DNA of 64,000 bases. Origin: Nocardioides sp. Its GTDB lineage: Bacteria; Actinomycetota; Actinomycetes; Propionibacteriales; Nocardioidaceae. Location of the stretch: positions 1 to 64,000 of the forward strand of contig NZ_JAOPWY010000167.1 of the NCBI RefSeq assembly GCF_025965415.1, in the 5' to 3' direction. Positions 1 through 7,982 of the stretch are shown here, piece after piece. A program made the translations under genes and the position numbers. Each line of letters starts with the position of its first letter. Positions within the stretch are counted from its first letter, which is position 1. Under the pieces are notes generated by a model, which ran no database searches, was not told the DNA's origin, and was given only the letters and a program-made list of their open reading frames with translations.

Positions 1-73
1 CCTCCAGGTGGTGGAAGCGGTTCTTAGACAGCTCCACTCCACGCCCGGAGGTCTTCGCCTTCCAAGCTCATTC

Positions 74-95
74 AGATCGTGTCGTCACACGATCT
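74..95. terminator. Small hairpin after the MOSC gene
   Basis: Two 9-base arms (AGATCGTGT and ACACGATCT) are separated by the tetraloop CGTC. The hairpin lies 26 bases beyond the stop codon of the leftward MOSC gene, where a transcription terminator is expected. There is no clear T tract. I see no gene in bases 1-73. Confidence 0.4.
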
Positions 96-120
96 CGACC
101 AACGTGCCCGATCAGTACAC

Positions 121-564
121 CTAGCCCCGGCTCGAGGTGGCCTCGTCACCGACCCGGATGGTCCCGGAGCTGAGCAGCCGGAAGACCGTGCCGCCGCGCG
201 GGGACCGCAGTGCCTGCATCGCGCCCGGACCGAGGTCGTCGTCGAGGAGCCGGCAGGGCGCGGCGATGCGCACCACCTCGAGCTCGACGTCGCCGATCCG
301 GAACCGGTCACCGGGCCTGGTCGGGACGGGTCCGCGGTCGAGGGTGATGTTGCGGCGGGTGAGCCCGGGGTCCACCGGTCGGCCGAGCGCCTCGGCCGCG
401 GCGGCCAGGTCGTCGAGCGCCTGCACGGTCACGTGGCGGTGCCTGCTCCCGTGGTAGCGGTCGCCGACGAGACCCGCGCCGGCCTCGGCCTCGACCGCGT
501 CGACGGACTTCGTCGGCAGCCGTCGGCCGGGGGCGACGTGGAGTGAGTGGACGCGAGATGGCAC
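121..564 (-). CDS. MOSC domain-containing protein
   Basis: 147-residue protein that is essentially a single MOSC domain, the fold found at the C-terminus of molybdenum cofactor sulfurases and in YiiM-like proteins. The early region carries the family pattern PTKSVDAVEAEAG followed by GDRYHG. The later region has NITLD and a conserved cysteine in the APCRLLDDD stretch. I start it at the GTG at 564 because the family pattern begins directly after it, and a purine-rich GAGGCGA lies about 14 bases upstream. Longer reading frames upstream are arginine-rich noise. Stand-alone MOSC proteins bind or transfer activated sulfur or act on N-hydroxylated substrates; the substrate here is unknown. It sits just outside a molybdenum-hydroxylase island, which could be coincidence. 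Confidence 0.75.
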   Translation of the reverse strand: MPSRVHSLHVAPGRRLPTKSVDAVEAEAGAGLVGDRYHGSRHRHVTVQALDDLAAAAEALGRPVDPGLTRRNITLDRGPVPTRPGDRFRIGDVELEVVRIAAPCRLLDDDLGPGAMQALRSPRGGTVFRLLSSGTIRVGDEATSSRG

Positions 565-631
565 GTCGCGACCGTACGTCGCCTCGACAATGCGGTCGCC
601 CCTTGTCCGGCTCCGTGGGCATGATCGACGG

Positions 632-1011
632 ATGGACCACCACCTCCTGGACCCCAAGACCGCCCTCCAGCGACGCGGCCGTCGCGGACCTGCCGCTCGA
701 CGCTCGCGGCGCCGTGCCGTGGTGGCCCGAGGAGCACCGCGACGTCTCCCTGGCCCGCATCGTCGCACGTCATCAGCGACACCACCCGGCACGCCGGCCA
801 CGCCGACATCCTGCGCGAGGGCATCGACGGCGCGGCCGGCCTCGCCATCTCGTCCCCCAACCTGCCCGACCTCGACTGGCCGGCGTACGTCGCCCGGCTG
901 CAGCAGGTGGCCGACCGGTTCCCGCAGCAGACCCTCACGACCGAATCGGCCGACGTCCGGGCGCTACCAGGGCGAGGAGTGCCTCACACCGTCGAGTCGG
1001 TCGACGCGTGA
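632..1011 (+). pseudogene. DinB/DUF664 family remnant, internally deleted and frameshifted
   Basis: The ATG at 632 opens a canonical DUF664 N-terminus (MDHHLLDPKTALQR). After about 14 codons the match jumps, in another frame, to the C-terminal third of the same family (DLPLDARGAVPWWPEEHRDVSLARIVA, about 672-767). It then shifts frame again at about 767 to VISDTTRHAGHADILREGIDG and ends at the TGA at 1009. Intact relatives are about 170-190 residues, so roughly 100 codons are missing. DUF664 proteins are small metal-binding DinB-fold proteins of unknown function. The 3' end overlaps the end of the convergent GntR gene, and the last 20 or so residues do not look like the family. The left edge of the catabolic island may therefore have cut into this gene. 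Confidence 0.75.
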
Positions 1012-1697
1012 TGGCCGGTCCACAGCTTGAGCCGGATGTTGCGCGACTCGGTGAAGTGCTCGGTCGCCAGACGCGAGGCCTCGTCGCCGTCTCGGTTCTC
1101 GATCGCCTCAACCAGGGCGACGTGCTGGTCGTTGCCGCGCTCCCAGCGACCCGGAAATGCAAGCGTGGTTGCCGGGTAGCGACCGAGATGCAGTCCCAGG
1201 CGGTTGAGCAGATCGATCATGGACCGGTTGTGGGTGGCCCTCCACACGGAGCGATGGAACCGGTCGTTCGCGGCGGCCATCGCCGCCGGCTCGGGTGAGC
1301 CCATGTCGATCATGGTCTGCGCAAGCTCGTGCATCTGCAACAGGTCGTGCATGGTGCGTCGCTCGGACGCCATCCGCGCCGCAGTCGCCTCGAGCGCGAT
1401 GCGCGTCTCGTAGAGGTCCAAGACGTCTTCGGGGCTGTCCTCGCGCACGCTCAGTCCACGATCGGTTCGCACGACGATGCCGTCCTGCTCCAGGCGCGTG
1501 AGGGCCTCGCGGATCGGGGTGCGGCTCATCTGGCACCAGTCGGCCAGCGCCGTCTCCACAAGGGGCTCGCCGGGGCGCAGGTCCCCACTCACGATGGCTT
1601 GGCGGATCCTGTCGTAGGCGCCGCGCTGTCGCGCAGTGGATGCCCGTCCCCGCGAGGGCCCAGAGGGTGAGGTTCGTGGGCTGCTGCTCGTCGTCAT
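984..1697 (-). CDS. GntR-family transcriptional regulator, FadR/FCD subfamily
   Basis: 237-residue regulator. A Ser/Arg-rich N-terminal tail (1-25) leads into a winged helix (about 28-92, GAYDRIRQAIVSGDLRPGEPL ... MSRTPIREALTRLEQDGIV). The C-terminal all-helical FCD ligand domain (about 100-220) carries the DRFHR and THN signatures that usually coordinate a metal and bind a carboxylic acid. The ATG at 1697 has a GGAAGG site 7 bases upstream. It is divergent from the thioesterase gene, and a copy of the island-wide GCATACA element lies between them. It is the only regulator in the first 26 kb, so it is the best candidate for controlling the island, probably as a repressor released by the substrate or an acid/CoA intermediate. 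Confidence 0.92.
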   Translation of the reverse strand: MTTSSSPRTSPSGPSRGRASTARQRGAYDRIRQAIVSGDLRPGEPLVETALADWCQMSRTPIREALTRLEQDGIVVRTDRGLSVREDSPEDVLDLYETRIALEATAARMASERRTMHDLLQMHELAQTMIDMGSPEPAAMAAANDRFHRSVWRATHNRSMIDLLNRLGLHLGRYPATTLAFPGRWERGNDQHVALVEAIENRDGDEASRLATEHFTESRNIRLKLWTGHHASTDSTV

Positions 1698-1775
1698 GAC
1701 ATACCTTCCGGGATACCGAAGCTCGGTGACATCCGTCTCGGGACTCGATCGGTGGCAGTCATCGTGCTCTATGCT

Positions 1776-1791
1776 GTGTACGTTAGTATGC
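1776..1791 (-). promoter_or_regulatory. Operator copy A in the gntR/thioesterase divergent region
   Basis: Minus-strand sequence GCATACTAACGTACAC, a 6/7 match to the GCATACA half-site seen at five other places in the island. It ends directly before the ATG of the thioesterase. The plus strand also reads TACGTT seven bases before that ATG, which would suit a leaderless transcript. Binding here would control both the regulator and the thioesterase. It is the weakest of the six copies. Confidence 0.5.
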
Positions 1792-2307
1792 ATGCCCGGT
1801 AATGTGAAGCCGTCCCATTCCGGCGCGAGCGCCGATGACTCGTCGTCCAGGTTCTCCAGGCTTGGTGCGCTCGCGCGGGACGCCGAAGGCGGGGTTTCGC
1901 CGGCCGAGGTGGTCGACGTTCCGCCCGGCTCAGCCCTCGATCTGGCGCAGGTGCAGTTGACCCGCGTGACCACGTCCTCCGCCGAGAGCCGCGCTCCCGT
2001 GTCGCGTGCGCTGCTCAACCAGCGGGGGACCGTGCAGGGCGGGGTGTACTCGGTGATCGCCGACGCGACCGCTGGCTGGGCGACCGAGGCCTTCCTCGGC
2101 AACGACTCCTACACGACCACCGCGGTCACCAGTCAGCTCGTCGGCGTGGCTGTCGAGGGCGACGTCCTGGTGACGCACGCGCACGTCGTGCACGGCGGGC
2201 GTCGCACGGTCGTGGCTTCTGCTGAGGTCTACCGCCGCCGCCCCGGCTCGAGCGACCGCCTGGTGGCGTTGGTCACCTGCCAACAGCTGGTTCTCGAGGC
2301 GTCCTGA
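1792..2307 (+). CDS. PaaI-type hotdog-fold thioesterase
   Basis: 171-residue protein with a single hotdog domain (about residues 45-165). The diagnostic stretch NQRGTVQGGVYSVIADATAG (from about residue 76) holds the Asn and GG...D positions used by PaaI/YdiI-like acyl-CoA thioesterases. The family hydrolyses aryl- or acyl-CoA thioesters and is usually a homotetramer. The ATG at 1792 is chosen because a TACGTT box lies 7 bases upstream, suggesting a leaderless message; GTG at 1804 is an alternative. The N-terminal 40 residues are not conserved in the family. In the pathway proposed for the island it would release the free acid after CoA-dependent ring reduction. That role is inferred from context. 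Confidence 0.85.
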   Translation: MPGNVKPSHSGASADDSSSRFSRLGALARDAEGGVSPAEVVDVPPGSALDLAQVQLTRVTTSSAESRAPVSRALLNQRGTVQGGVYSVIADATAGWATEAFLGNDSYTTTAVTSQLVGVAVEGDVLVTHAHVVHGGRRTVVASAEVYRRRPGSSDRLVALVTCQQLVLEAS

Positions 2308-2338
2308 GTTACACCCACGTCACAACTGCGCGAAATGC

Positions 2339-2376
2339 TTGCATGTGACGGCATTCATCTGCATACACTGACAACC
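2339..2376 (+). promoter_or_regulatory. Promoter with operator copy B before the Mo-hydroxylase 1 operon
   Basis: TTGCAT (2339-2344) and TACACT (2364-2369) form a plausible -35/-10 pair with a 19-base spacer. The island element GCATACACTGACAACC (2361-2376) overlaps the -10 box, so a bound protein would block RNA polymerase. A strong AGGAGG ribosome site follows at 2387-2392. Confidence 0.6.
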
Positions 2377-2397
2377 CGACGACCTGAGGAGGCCCTT

Positions 2398-3270
2398 GTG
2401 GTGCGTGTTCTACGTCCGACAACCTTGGACGAGGCGCTCGCAGTGCTGCGCCACTCCGACGAGGACACGAAGGTTGTGGCCGGAGGCACCGCGCTGATGC
2501 TCATGATGCGCACCGGGTTGCTCTTTCCTGACACCCTCGTCTCGCTCGAAGACATCGCCGGCCTGGACTACATCAACATCGACGAGCGCGAGGTGCGACT
2601 GGGTGGTCTGACCACCCTGCGCACGATGGAACGCTCGAAGGACCTGTCGGCGGTCCTGCCGACCCTCACCCAGGCGCTCCCGCTCGTGGCCAACCATCGG
2701 GTCCGCAACCGCGCGACGATCGGCGGCAACCTGTGCGAGGCCGACTACGCCTCGGACCCGCCGTCGATCCTCGTCACGCTGGACTGCCAGGTGCGATTGC
2801 GCAGCACCCGCGGTGACCGCCTCGTCCCGCTGCGCGAGTTCCTGGTCGACTACTACGAGACCACCATCGAGCACGACGAGCTCGCCGTCGAAGTGATCAT
2901 CCCGCGACCGGACGCAGGCACGCGCACCCACTACGTCAAGTACGTGAGCCGGACCTCCGAGGACCGTCCCTGCGTCGGTGTCGCAGCCTCGCTGCAGGTC
3001 ATCGACGGCACATGTCGCGCCGTGAACGTCCAGGTCGCCGGAGCCACCTCCACGCCCTTCAGCGTCCCCCGAGCCCTGGCCGACTGCGTCGGACAGGCAC
3101 CCACCGATGACCTGTGGGCACATGTCGCGCACGCCTTCGAGACCGAGATCGAGCCCATCGACGACGTGCGCGGTTCCTCTGCCTACCGGCGCCAGGTCAC
3201 CGGCCGGCTCGTGAAGCGAACCCTGCGTGGCCTGACCCAGAACCACCCGAACGGAGCGACCCGGCTGTGA
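2398..3270 (+). CDS. Molybdenum hydroxylase 1, FAD-binding (CoxM-type) subunit
   Basis: 290-residue medium subunit of a xanthine-dehydrogenase-family hydroxylase. The N-terminal FAD_binding_5 domain contains the two flavin-contact motifs VVAGGTALMLMM (about 25-36) and ATIGGNLCEADYASDPPS (about 105-122). The CO_deh_flav_C domain fills residues about 175-280. It passes electrons from the 2Fe-2S subunit to an acceptor. GTG at 2398 or 2401 is the start: AGGAGG ends 5 or 8 bases upstream and the family homology begins at once. It is first in an operon and overlaps the large-subunit gene by 4 bases. Confidence 0.93.
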   Translation: MVRVLRPTTLDEALAVLRHSDEDTKVVAGGTALMLMMRTGLLFPDTLVSLEDIAGLDYINIDEREVRLGGLTTLRTMERSKDLSAVLPTLTQALPLVANHRVRNRATIGGNLCEADYASDPPSILVTLDCQVRLRSTRGDRLVPLREFLVDYYETTIEHDELAVEVIIPRPDAGTRTHYVKYVSRTSEDRPCVGVAASLQVIDGTCRAVNVQVAGATSTPFSVPRALADCVGQAPTDDLWAHVAHAFETEIEPIDDVRGSSAYRRQVTGRLVKRTLRGLTQNHPNGATRL

Positions 3271-5597
3271 AGACACCCGCTGAGATCAACCACGACGGTG
3301 CCGTTGCGGTCGAAGCCGGCTCGGCCATCGGCAAGTCCGTCGACATGTACGCCGCCCGGTCCCGGGTCGACGGGAGCATCGACTTCGCCCTGAATGCCGA
3401 GATCCCCGGCATGCTGCACGCCGCGCTGGTGCGCAGCACCGTCCCGCACGCCGAGATCGTCTCCGTCGACGTCTCGGCGGCCCTGGAGATGGACGGCGTG
3501 GTCACCGTGATGACCGCCGCCGACTTCGAGAAGCCAGGCGCCCCGGCGCGCCACTACGGCCCCGTCATCAACGACCAGCCCGTGCTGTGCGGCCGCAAGG
3601 TCCGCTTCGTCGGCGACCCCATCGCCATCGTCGGCGCGGAGTCGGCTGAGATCGCCCGAGCCGCCGCCGAGCTCGTCGACGTGGAGTACAAGGAGCTCCC
3701 GGCCATCACCTCGGTCGACGAGGCGCTCGCCGCCGACGCCGATCTGGTCCACGACCAGCCGCCGCGGGCCCGCCGGCGCAGCTACTCCGACATCCGTCTG
3801 CTGGGTCGCGAGGGCAACGTCTGCACCAAGTTCCAGGTTCGCAAGGGCGACGTGGACGCAGCCTTCGCCGAGGCCGACCACATCATCGAGGACGTCTACT
3901 ACAGCCCCGCCGTGTCTCACGTGACGATGGAGCCGCACGTCGTCCTGGCCTCCTTCAACCCTCAGGGCCTGCACGTGATGAGCAGCACCCAGGCGCCGTT
4001 CGCGGTCCGCGACACCCTGTCCGAGATGTTCGACCTCCCGTCCTCGAAGGTGCGAGTCACCGTGCCGCCGATCGGTGGCGGGTACGGCGGCAAGACGTAT
4101 GCGAAGGTCGAGCCGGTGACCGCCGCGCTGGCCTGGCACAGTGGCCGGCCGGTGAAGCTCGTGCTGTCGCGGGAAGAGGAGTTCCTCACCACGACCAAGC
4201 ACGCCGCACAGATCCACATGCGGTCCGCGGTCAAGTCCGACGGCACCATCACTGGACGCGACGTGACGATCTACTTCAATGGTGGCGCCTACGCCGACAT
4301 CAGCCCGCGCCTCATCAAGAACGGCAGCTACAGCTGCGTCGGCCCCTACCGCATCCCGAACGTGCGCATCGACTCCTACGCCCTGTACACCAACCAGGTC
4401 CCTGCCGGTGCGTACCGTGGCTACGGCGTCTCCCAGGCCGCGTGGGGGTACGAGAGCCAGATGGACCAGATCGCCGACGCCCTCGGCATGGACCCCGTCG
4501 AGCTTCGCCACCGCAACCTGCTCAAGCCCGGCGACGAGTTCGCGACCGGCGAGATCATGAGCGAGGCCGTCTACGACGAGCTGCTCGACATGGCCGCCGA
4601 AGCCGTCGACTGGCCCGACGACGCCCGCGTCGACCTGGGCGAGGACATCGTGCGCGCCAAGGGCGTCGCGGTGATCTTGAAGTCCACCATCACCCCCTCG
4701 ACCAGCCACGCCGTGGTCCGTCTCGACAACGACGGGTCGGTACACGTCTTGACGTCGTCGGTGGAGATGGGTCAGGGAGCGCACACCGTCCTGGCGCAGA
4801 TCGCCGCGCAGGAGCTCGAGGTCGACATCGAGCACGTCAGCGTCAGCGCACCCGACACCGCCTACACCCCCTACGACCAGACCACCAGCTCCAGCCGCAC
4901 CACCCGGGCCATGGGTGGCGCAGTCTCGAAGGCGGCCGCCGAGGTCCGCGAGCGCCTGCTCGAACGCGCCGCGGACATGTTCGACGTGTCCGCTGACAAG
5001 TTGGTCCTCAACGAGGGCAAGGTCGAGATCCGCGATGTCCTCGACAGCGGCATCTCCATCCCGGACGTGCTCGCGGAGTCCCGCACCGGCAGCATCGTGG
5101 GTCAGGGCGAGGTCATCACCGCCGGTGGCCTGGACCCGGAGACGGGTCAGGGACTGGCCAGTGACCACTGGCACCAGGGCAGCGCATCGGTCGTGCTCGA
5201 CGTCGACCTCGCCACCGGGAAGATCTACCTCCGTTCGCTCTACGCCGCCGCGCTCGCCGGTCGGGTCATCAACCCGAAGCTGGCCAAGCTGCAGATGCAC
5301 GGCAGCATGATCTTCGGCATCGGCCACGCCCTGTACGAGGAGCTGATCTTCGAGGACGGGCAGCTGACCAACCCGAACATGTCCGACTACGCCATCACCT
5401 CGATGGGCGACCTGCCGAAGCTCGAAGTCGGGCTGCTCGAGGAGTCGGGGGCCGCCACCATTCATGGACTGGGGGAGACCACGCTGCCTCCTGTCATCGC
5501 CGCCATCGGCAATGCCGTTGCGCGAGCCACCGGAGCCCGGGTCCGTCGGCTCCCCATCACCCCCGAGCGGGTCATCGAAGCACTGGAGGCGCTGTGA
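3267..5597 (+). CDS. Molybdenum hydroxylase 1, molybdopterin-binding large (CoxL-type) subunit
   Basis: 776-residue catalytic subunit. It has an aldehyde oxidase/xanthine dehydrogenase a/b hammerhead domain (about 20-145), then the Mo-cofactor domain with QAPFAVRDTLSEMF and PIGGGYGGKTYAKVEP, AYRGYG, SSVEMGQGAHT, and near the C-terminus the catalytic glutamate in HGLGETTLPP. The AYRGYG form lacks the cysteine of the CO dehydrogenase loop AYXCSFR. It is therefore a hydroxylase of the XDH/quinoline type, adding water-derived oxygen next to a ring nitrogen, not a CO dehydrogenase. The GTG start overlaps the upstream stop as GTGA. In the proposed pathway it hydroxylates a pyridine carboxylate; which of the two steps cannot be told from sequence. 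Confidence 0.94.
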   Translation: MKTPAEINHDGAVAVEAGSAIGKSVDMYAARSRVDGSIDFALNAEIPGMLHAALVRSTVPHAEIVSVDVSAALEMDGVVTVMTAADFEKPGAPARHYGPVINDQPVLCGRKVRFVGDPIAIVGAESAEIARAAAELVDVEYKELPAITSVDEALAADADLVHDQPPRARRRSYSDIRLLGREGNVCTKFQVRKGDVDAAFAEADHIIEDVYYSPAVSHVTMEPHVVLASFNPQGLHVMSSTQAPFAVRDTLSEMFDLPSSKVRVTVPPIGGGYGGKTYAKVEPVTAALAWHSGRPVKLVLSREEEFLTTTKHAAQIHMRSAVKSDGTITGRDVTIYFNGGAYADISPRLIKNGSYSCVGPYRIPNVRIDSYALYTNQVPAGAYRGYGVSQAAWGYESQMDQIADALGMDPVELRHRNLLKPGDEFATGEIMSEAVYDELLDMAAEAVDWPDDARVDLGEDIVRAKGVAVILKSTITPSTSHAVVRLDNDGSVHVLTSSVEMGQGAHTVLAQIAAQELEVDIEHVSVSAPDTAYTPYDQTTSSSRTTRAMGGAVSKAAAEVRERLLERAADMFDVSADKLVLNEGKVEIRDVLDSGISIPDVLAESRTGSIVGQGEVITAGGLDPETGQGLASDHWHQGSASVVLDVDLATGKIYLRSLYAAALAGRVINPKLAKLQMHGSMIFGIGHALYEELIFEDGQLTNPNMSDYAITSMGDLPKLEVGLLEESGAATIHGLGETTLPPVIAAIGNAVARATGARVRRLPITPERVIEALEAL

Positions 5598-6103
5598 GCG
5601 GGACCGAGGAAGTCAAGGACGTCACCTGCCGGATCAACGGCGAAGAGGTGACCCTGAGCGGAGAGGCGGCAGGCTCCACGGTCGCAGCGCTGCGGGCACG
5701 TGGCCTGTACGGCGTGCGGGAGACCTGCGGGCTCGGCGTGTGCGGGACGTGCACCGTGCTCCTCGACGGAGAGCCGGTCAGCACCTGCATCCTGCCCAAG
5801 TTCGCCCTCGAGGGCCGCGACGTCGTCACTGTCGAGGGAGCCGCCACGGCCGGTGAGCTGAGCGAGCTGCAGAAGCAGTTCATCGAGTCCCAGGCGTTCC
5901 AGTGCTCCTTCTGCACGCCTGGCTTCCTCGCCAGCGCCCAGGCGCTGCTGGACCGCACGTCCGGTGAGCTCACCCGCGGCGAGGTGGAGGAGGGCTTGCA
6001 GGGACACTTGTGCCGGTGCGGCTCCTACGACGCGATCAACGACGCGATCATCGCGGTCAGCCGACGTCGGGGGGCCAGCGACCCGGACGCGGGCGTCGCA
6101 TGA
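5594..6103 (+). CDS. Molybdenum hydroxylase 1, 2Fe-2S (CoxS-type) subunit
   Basis: 169-residue small subunit. The plant-ferredoxin-like N-terminal domain ligates one cluster through CGLGVCGTC plus a downstream Cys (VSTCIL). The four-helix C-terminal domain holds the second cluster through CSFCTPGF and LCRCGSY. Both clusters are complete. GTG start with a 4-base GTGA overlap. Gene order here is FAD, Mo, FeS, whereas the second hydroxylase in the window has Mo, FeS, FAD, so the two sets are not a recent tandem duplication. Confidence 0.95.
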   Translation: MSGTEEVKDVTCRINGEEVTLSGEAAGSTVAALRARGLYGVRETCGLGVCGTCTVLLDGEPVSTCILPKFALEGRDVVTVEGAATAGELSELQKQFIESQAFQCSFCTPGFLASAQALLDRTSGELTRGEVEEGLQGHLCRCGSYDAINDAIIAVSRRRGASDPDAGVA

Positions 6104-7038
6104 CCTGGGCGCACGAGCGGCCGTTCGAGCCCGTCCACGACCGACTTCCCTTCCAGCCCATCACGGCCCGGTCTTCGCCGGCGTGGCCTGGCGGGGCGAG
6201 GCTGGCGGTGTGGATCGTCCCCAACGTCGAGCACTACGAGTACCTGCCGCCCGCCGGGGCGCAGGACCCCTATCCGCGCGGACCGCACCCCGACATCCGC
6301 AAGTACAGCTACCACGACTACGGCAACCGCGCCGGCTTCTGGCGGATGCTGGAGGTGCTGGACCGGTGGGAGATCCCGTGCACCACCTCACTCAACGTGG
6401 CCGTCCTGGACCACTATCCCGAGGTCGCAGAGGCGATGGTCACGCGCGGGTGGGAGTTCATGAGTCACGGTCTGTACAACACTCGCTACCTCACCGGGCT
6501 CACCCAGGACCAGGAGCGCGACTTCCTCACCGAGGTCGACGACCTCCTCTTCTCCCGCACCGGCCGACACTTCGCCGGCATGCTCGGTCCCAACATCTCG
6601 GGCAACCCGTGGACGCCCGACCTGATGGCCGAGCAGGGCATGACCTACCACGCCGACTGGGTTCACGACGAGCGACCCGCGCCGCTGCTGACCCGGTCCG
6701 GCCGACGCCTCGTCGCGCTGCCCTACACCTACTCGCTCAACGACGCACCGCTGCTGATGCGCTCGCACCGCGAAGGCGAGGCGTACACGAAGATGTGCAC
6801 CGACCAGTTCGACGAGCTCTGCGAAGGTGAGGAGCACGTGGGCCGGATGATGTGCCTGTCGCTGCACCCGTTCGCGATCGGCCAACCGCACCGGGTCGAG
6901 GCGCTCAACGCCGTCCTGGCTCACCTGCGCTCGCGCGACGACGTGTGGATCGCGACCGGGTCCATGATCGCTGAGCACTACCTGAACACGGCGTTCGAGG
7001 ACGACCTGTCCCAGGCCACCGGTGGGGGCGCAGCATGA
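6100..7038 (+). CDS. Polysaccharide-deacetylase-fold amidohydrolase (PuuE / cyclic-imide hydrolase-like)
   Basis: 312-residue cytoplasmic NodB-fold protein with no signal peptide. Family landmarks are RPFEPVHDRLPFQPI at the N-terminus, WIVPNVEHYEY (about residues 44-54), GFWRMLEVLDRW, EFMSHGLYNTRYL (the SHG metal-ligand motif, about 122-134) and LSLHPFAIGQPHR near the end. These match the PuuE allantoinase and bacterial cyclic-imide hydrolase group, which open cyclic amides or imides with a divalent metal. The ATG overlaps the upstream stop (ATGA). It is followed by a diverged paralogue. In this context the likely reaction is hydrolytic opening of a glutarimide-type ring; this is inferred. 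Confidence 0.85.
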   Translation: MTWAHERPFEPVHDRLPFQPITARSSPAWPGGARLAVWIVPNVEHYEYLPPAGAQDPYPRGPHPDIRKYSYHDYGNRAGFWRMLEVLDRWEIPCTTSLNVAVLDHYPEVAEAMVTRGWEFMSHGLYNTRYLTGLTQDQERDFLTEVDDLLFSRTGRHFAGMLGPNISGNPWTPDLMAEQGMTYHADWVHDERPAPLLTRSGRRLVALPYTYSLNDAPLLMRSHREGEAYTKMCTDQFDELCEGEEHVGRMMCLSLHPFAIGQPHRVEALNAVLAHLRSRDDVWIATGSMIAEHYLNTAFEDDLSQATGGGAA

Positions 7039-7982
7039 TCGGCGGACGTGCCACCGGGGGGTCGCGCGCCCTGAATCTCACCTCCGCGGATCGGCCAGCT
7101 CGTCCTGGCTACGACCACGGGTGGTTCCGCTATCGGCCCGTCCACACCTCCTCCGCGCCGGCGTGGCCGGGCGGACGCCCGCTCGCGGTTGCGGTCATCC
7201 TCGACGTGCGGTCAGCCGAATGGGAGCGCGTGGCACCAGCAGTTCCGGTCCCCGGAGGGCGCGGAGTCGCGCCCTATCCCGACTACCCGCGCCTGTCGCA
7301 TCGCGAGTTCGGACACCGTGTCGGCGTGTGGCGCCTGAGCCAGGTGCTCGGCGAGCTGCAGATCCCCTGGACCGGCGTGCTCGACGTGATGACCGCCGAG
7401 CACTACGCCCCGGTCCGGGAGCTGGTCGTGGACCAGGCGTCCCAGATCGCAGCTGGCGGACTCAGTGCGAGTCGTCCGATCACCTCCGCGATGGTCGAGC
7501 AGGAGGAACGCGCCTATGTGAAGGCAACCCTCGAGCGGCTTGATGCAGCGCTGGGCGCGACACCGACGACGTGGATGGGGCCTGGCTGGTCCCAGTCGGC
7601 ACTGACCCCCGGCATCCTGGCCGACGCGGGCGTGAGGGTCATGCTGGACTGGGGGAACGACGACGCGCCCTACCGCGTGGAGGCGGCCGCCCCGCTGTGG
7701 TCGGTGCCCGTGTCGTGGGAGCTGACCGACGTCGCTGCGATGCTCGAACGCGACGTGGAGCCGGCGGTGTACGCCGAGTCGGTCGAGCGGGCGATCGACG
7801 TGCTGGTCCGCGATGGCGCCCAGACCCCCCGCATGCTCTGCCTGCACCTGCATCCGTGGCTCAGCGGTGAGGCGTTCCGTACCCGAGCGCTGCGGCCGGT
7901 CCTGGCGCGCCTCGCCCAGCGAGACGACGTGTGGCTCGCGACACCCGAGCAGATGGTCGTGCACGCGGCCGGCGACATCTGA
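7035..7982 (+). CDS. Second PuuE-like protein, diverged paralogue with altered metal motif
   Basis: 315 residues, same fold and landmarks as its upstream neighbour (FRYRPVHTSSAPAWPGGRPLAV, GVWRLSQVLGEL, LHLHPWLSG). At the position of the SHGLYNTRY motif of the first copy it reads AGGLSASRP, so the metal-ligand histidine is missing. The second copy may be a non-catalytic partner in a heteromer, or may bind metal differently. ATGA overlap with the gene before and 1-base overlap with the asparaginase gene after, so all three are translationally coupled. Unlikely to be a pseudogene because the frame and the C-terminal motif are intact. Confidence 0.8.
   Translation: MIGGRATGGSRALNLTSADRPARPGYDHGWFRYRPVHTSSAPAWPGGRPLAVAVILDVRSAEWERVAPAVPVPGGRGVAPYPDYPRLSHREFGHRVGVWRLSQVLGELQIPWTGVLDVMTAEHYAPVRELVVDQASQIAAGGLSASRPITSAMVEQEERAYVKATLERLDAALGATPTTWMGPGWSQSALTPGILADAGVRVMLDWGNDDAPYRVEAAAPLWSVPVSWELTDVAAMLERDVEPAVYAESVERAIDVLVRDGAQTPRMLCLHLHPWLSGEAFRTRALRPVLARLAQRDDVWLATPEQMVVHAAGDI

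Noticed and set aside
1-73. Possible tRNA or gene end at the left edge
   Set aside because: No cloverleaf can be drawn and no frame shows family similarity; too short to judge.
3183-5465. Long minus-strand frame opposite Mo hydroxylase 1 (similar ones opposite hydroxylase 2 and the M6 peptidase)
   Set aside because: Antisense shadow with no motif, start signal or codon bias; the plus-strand subunits are complete.
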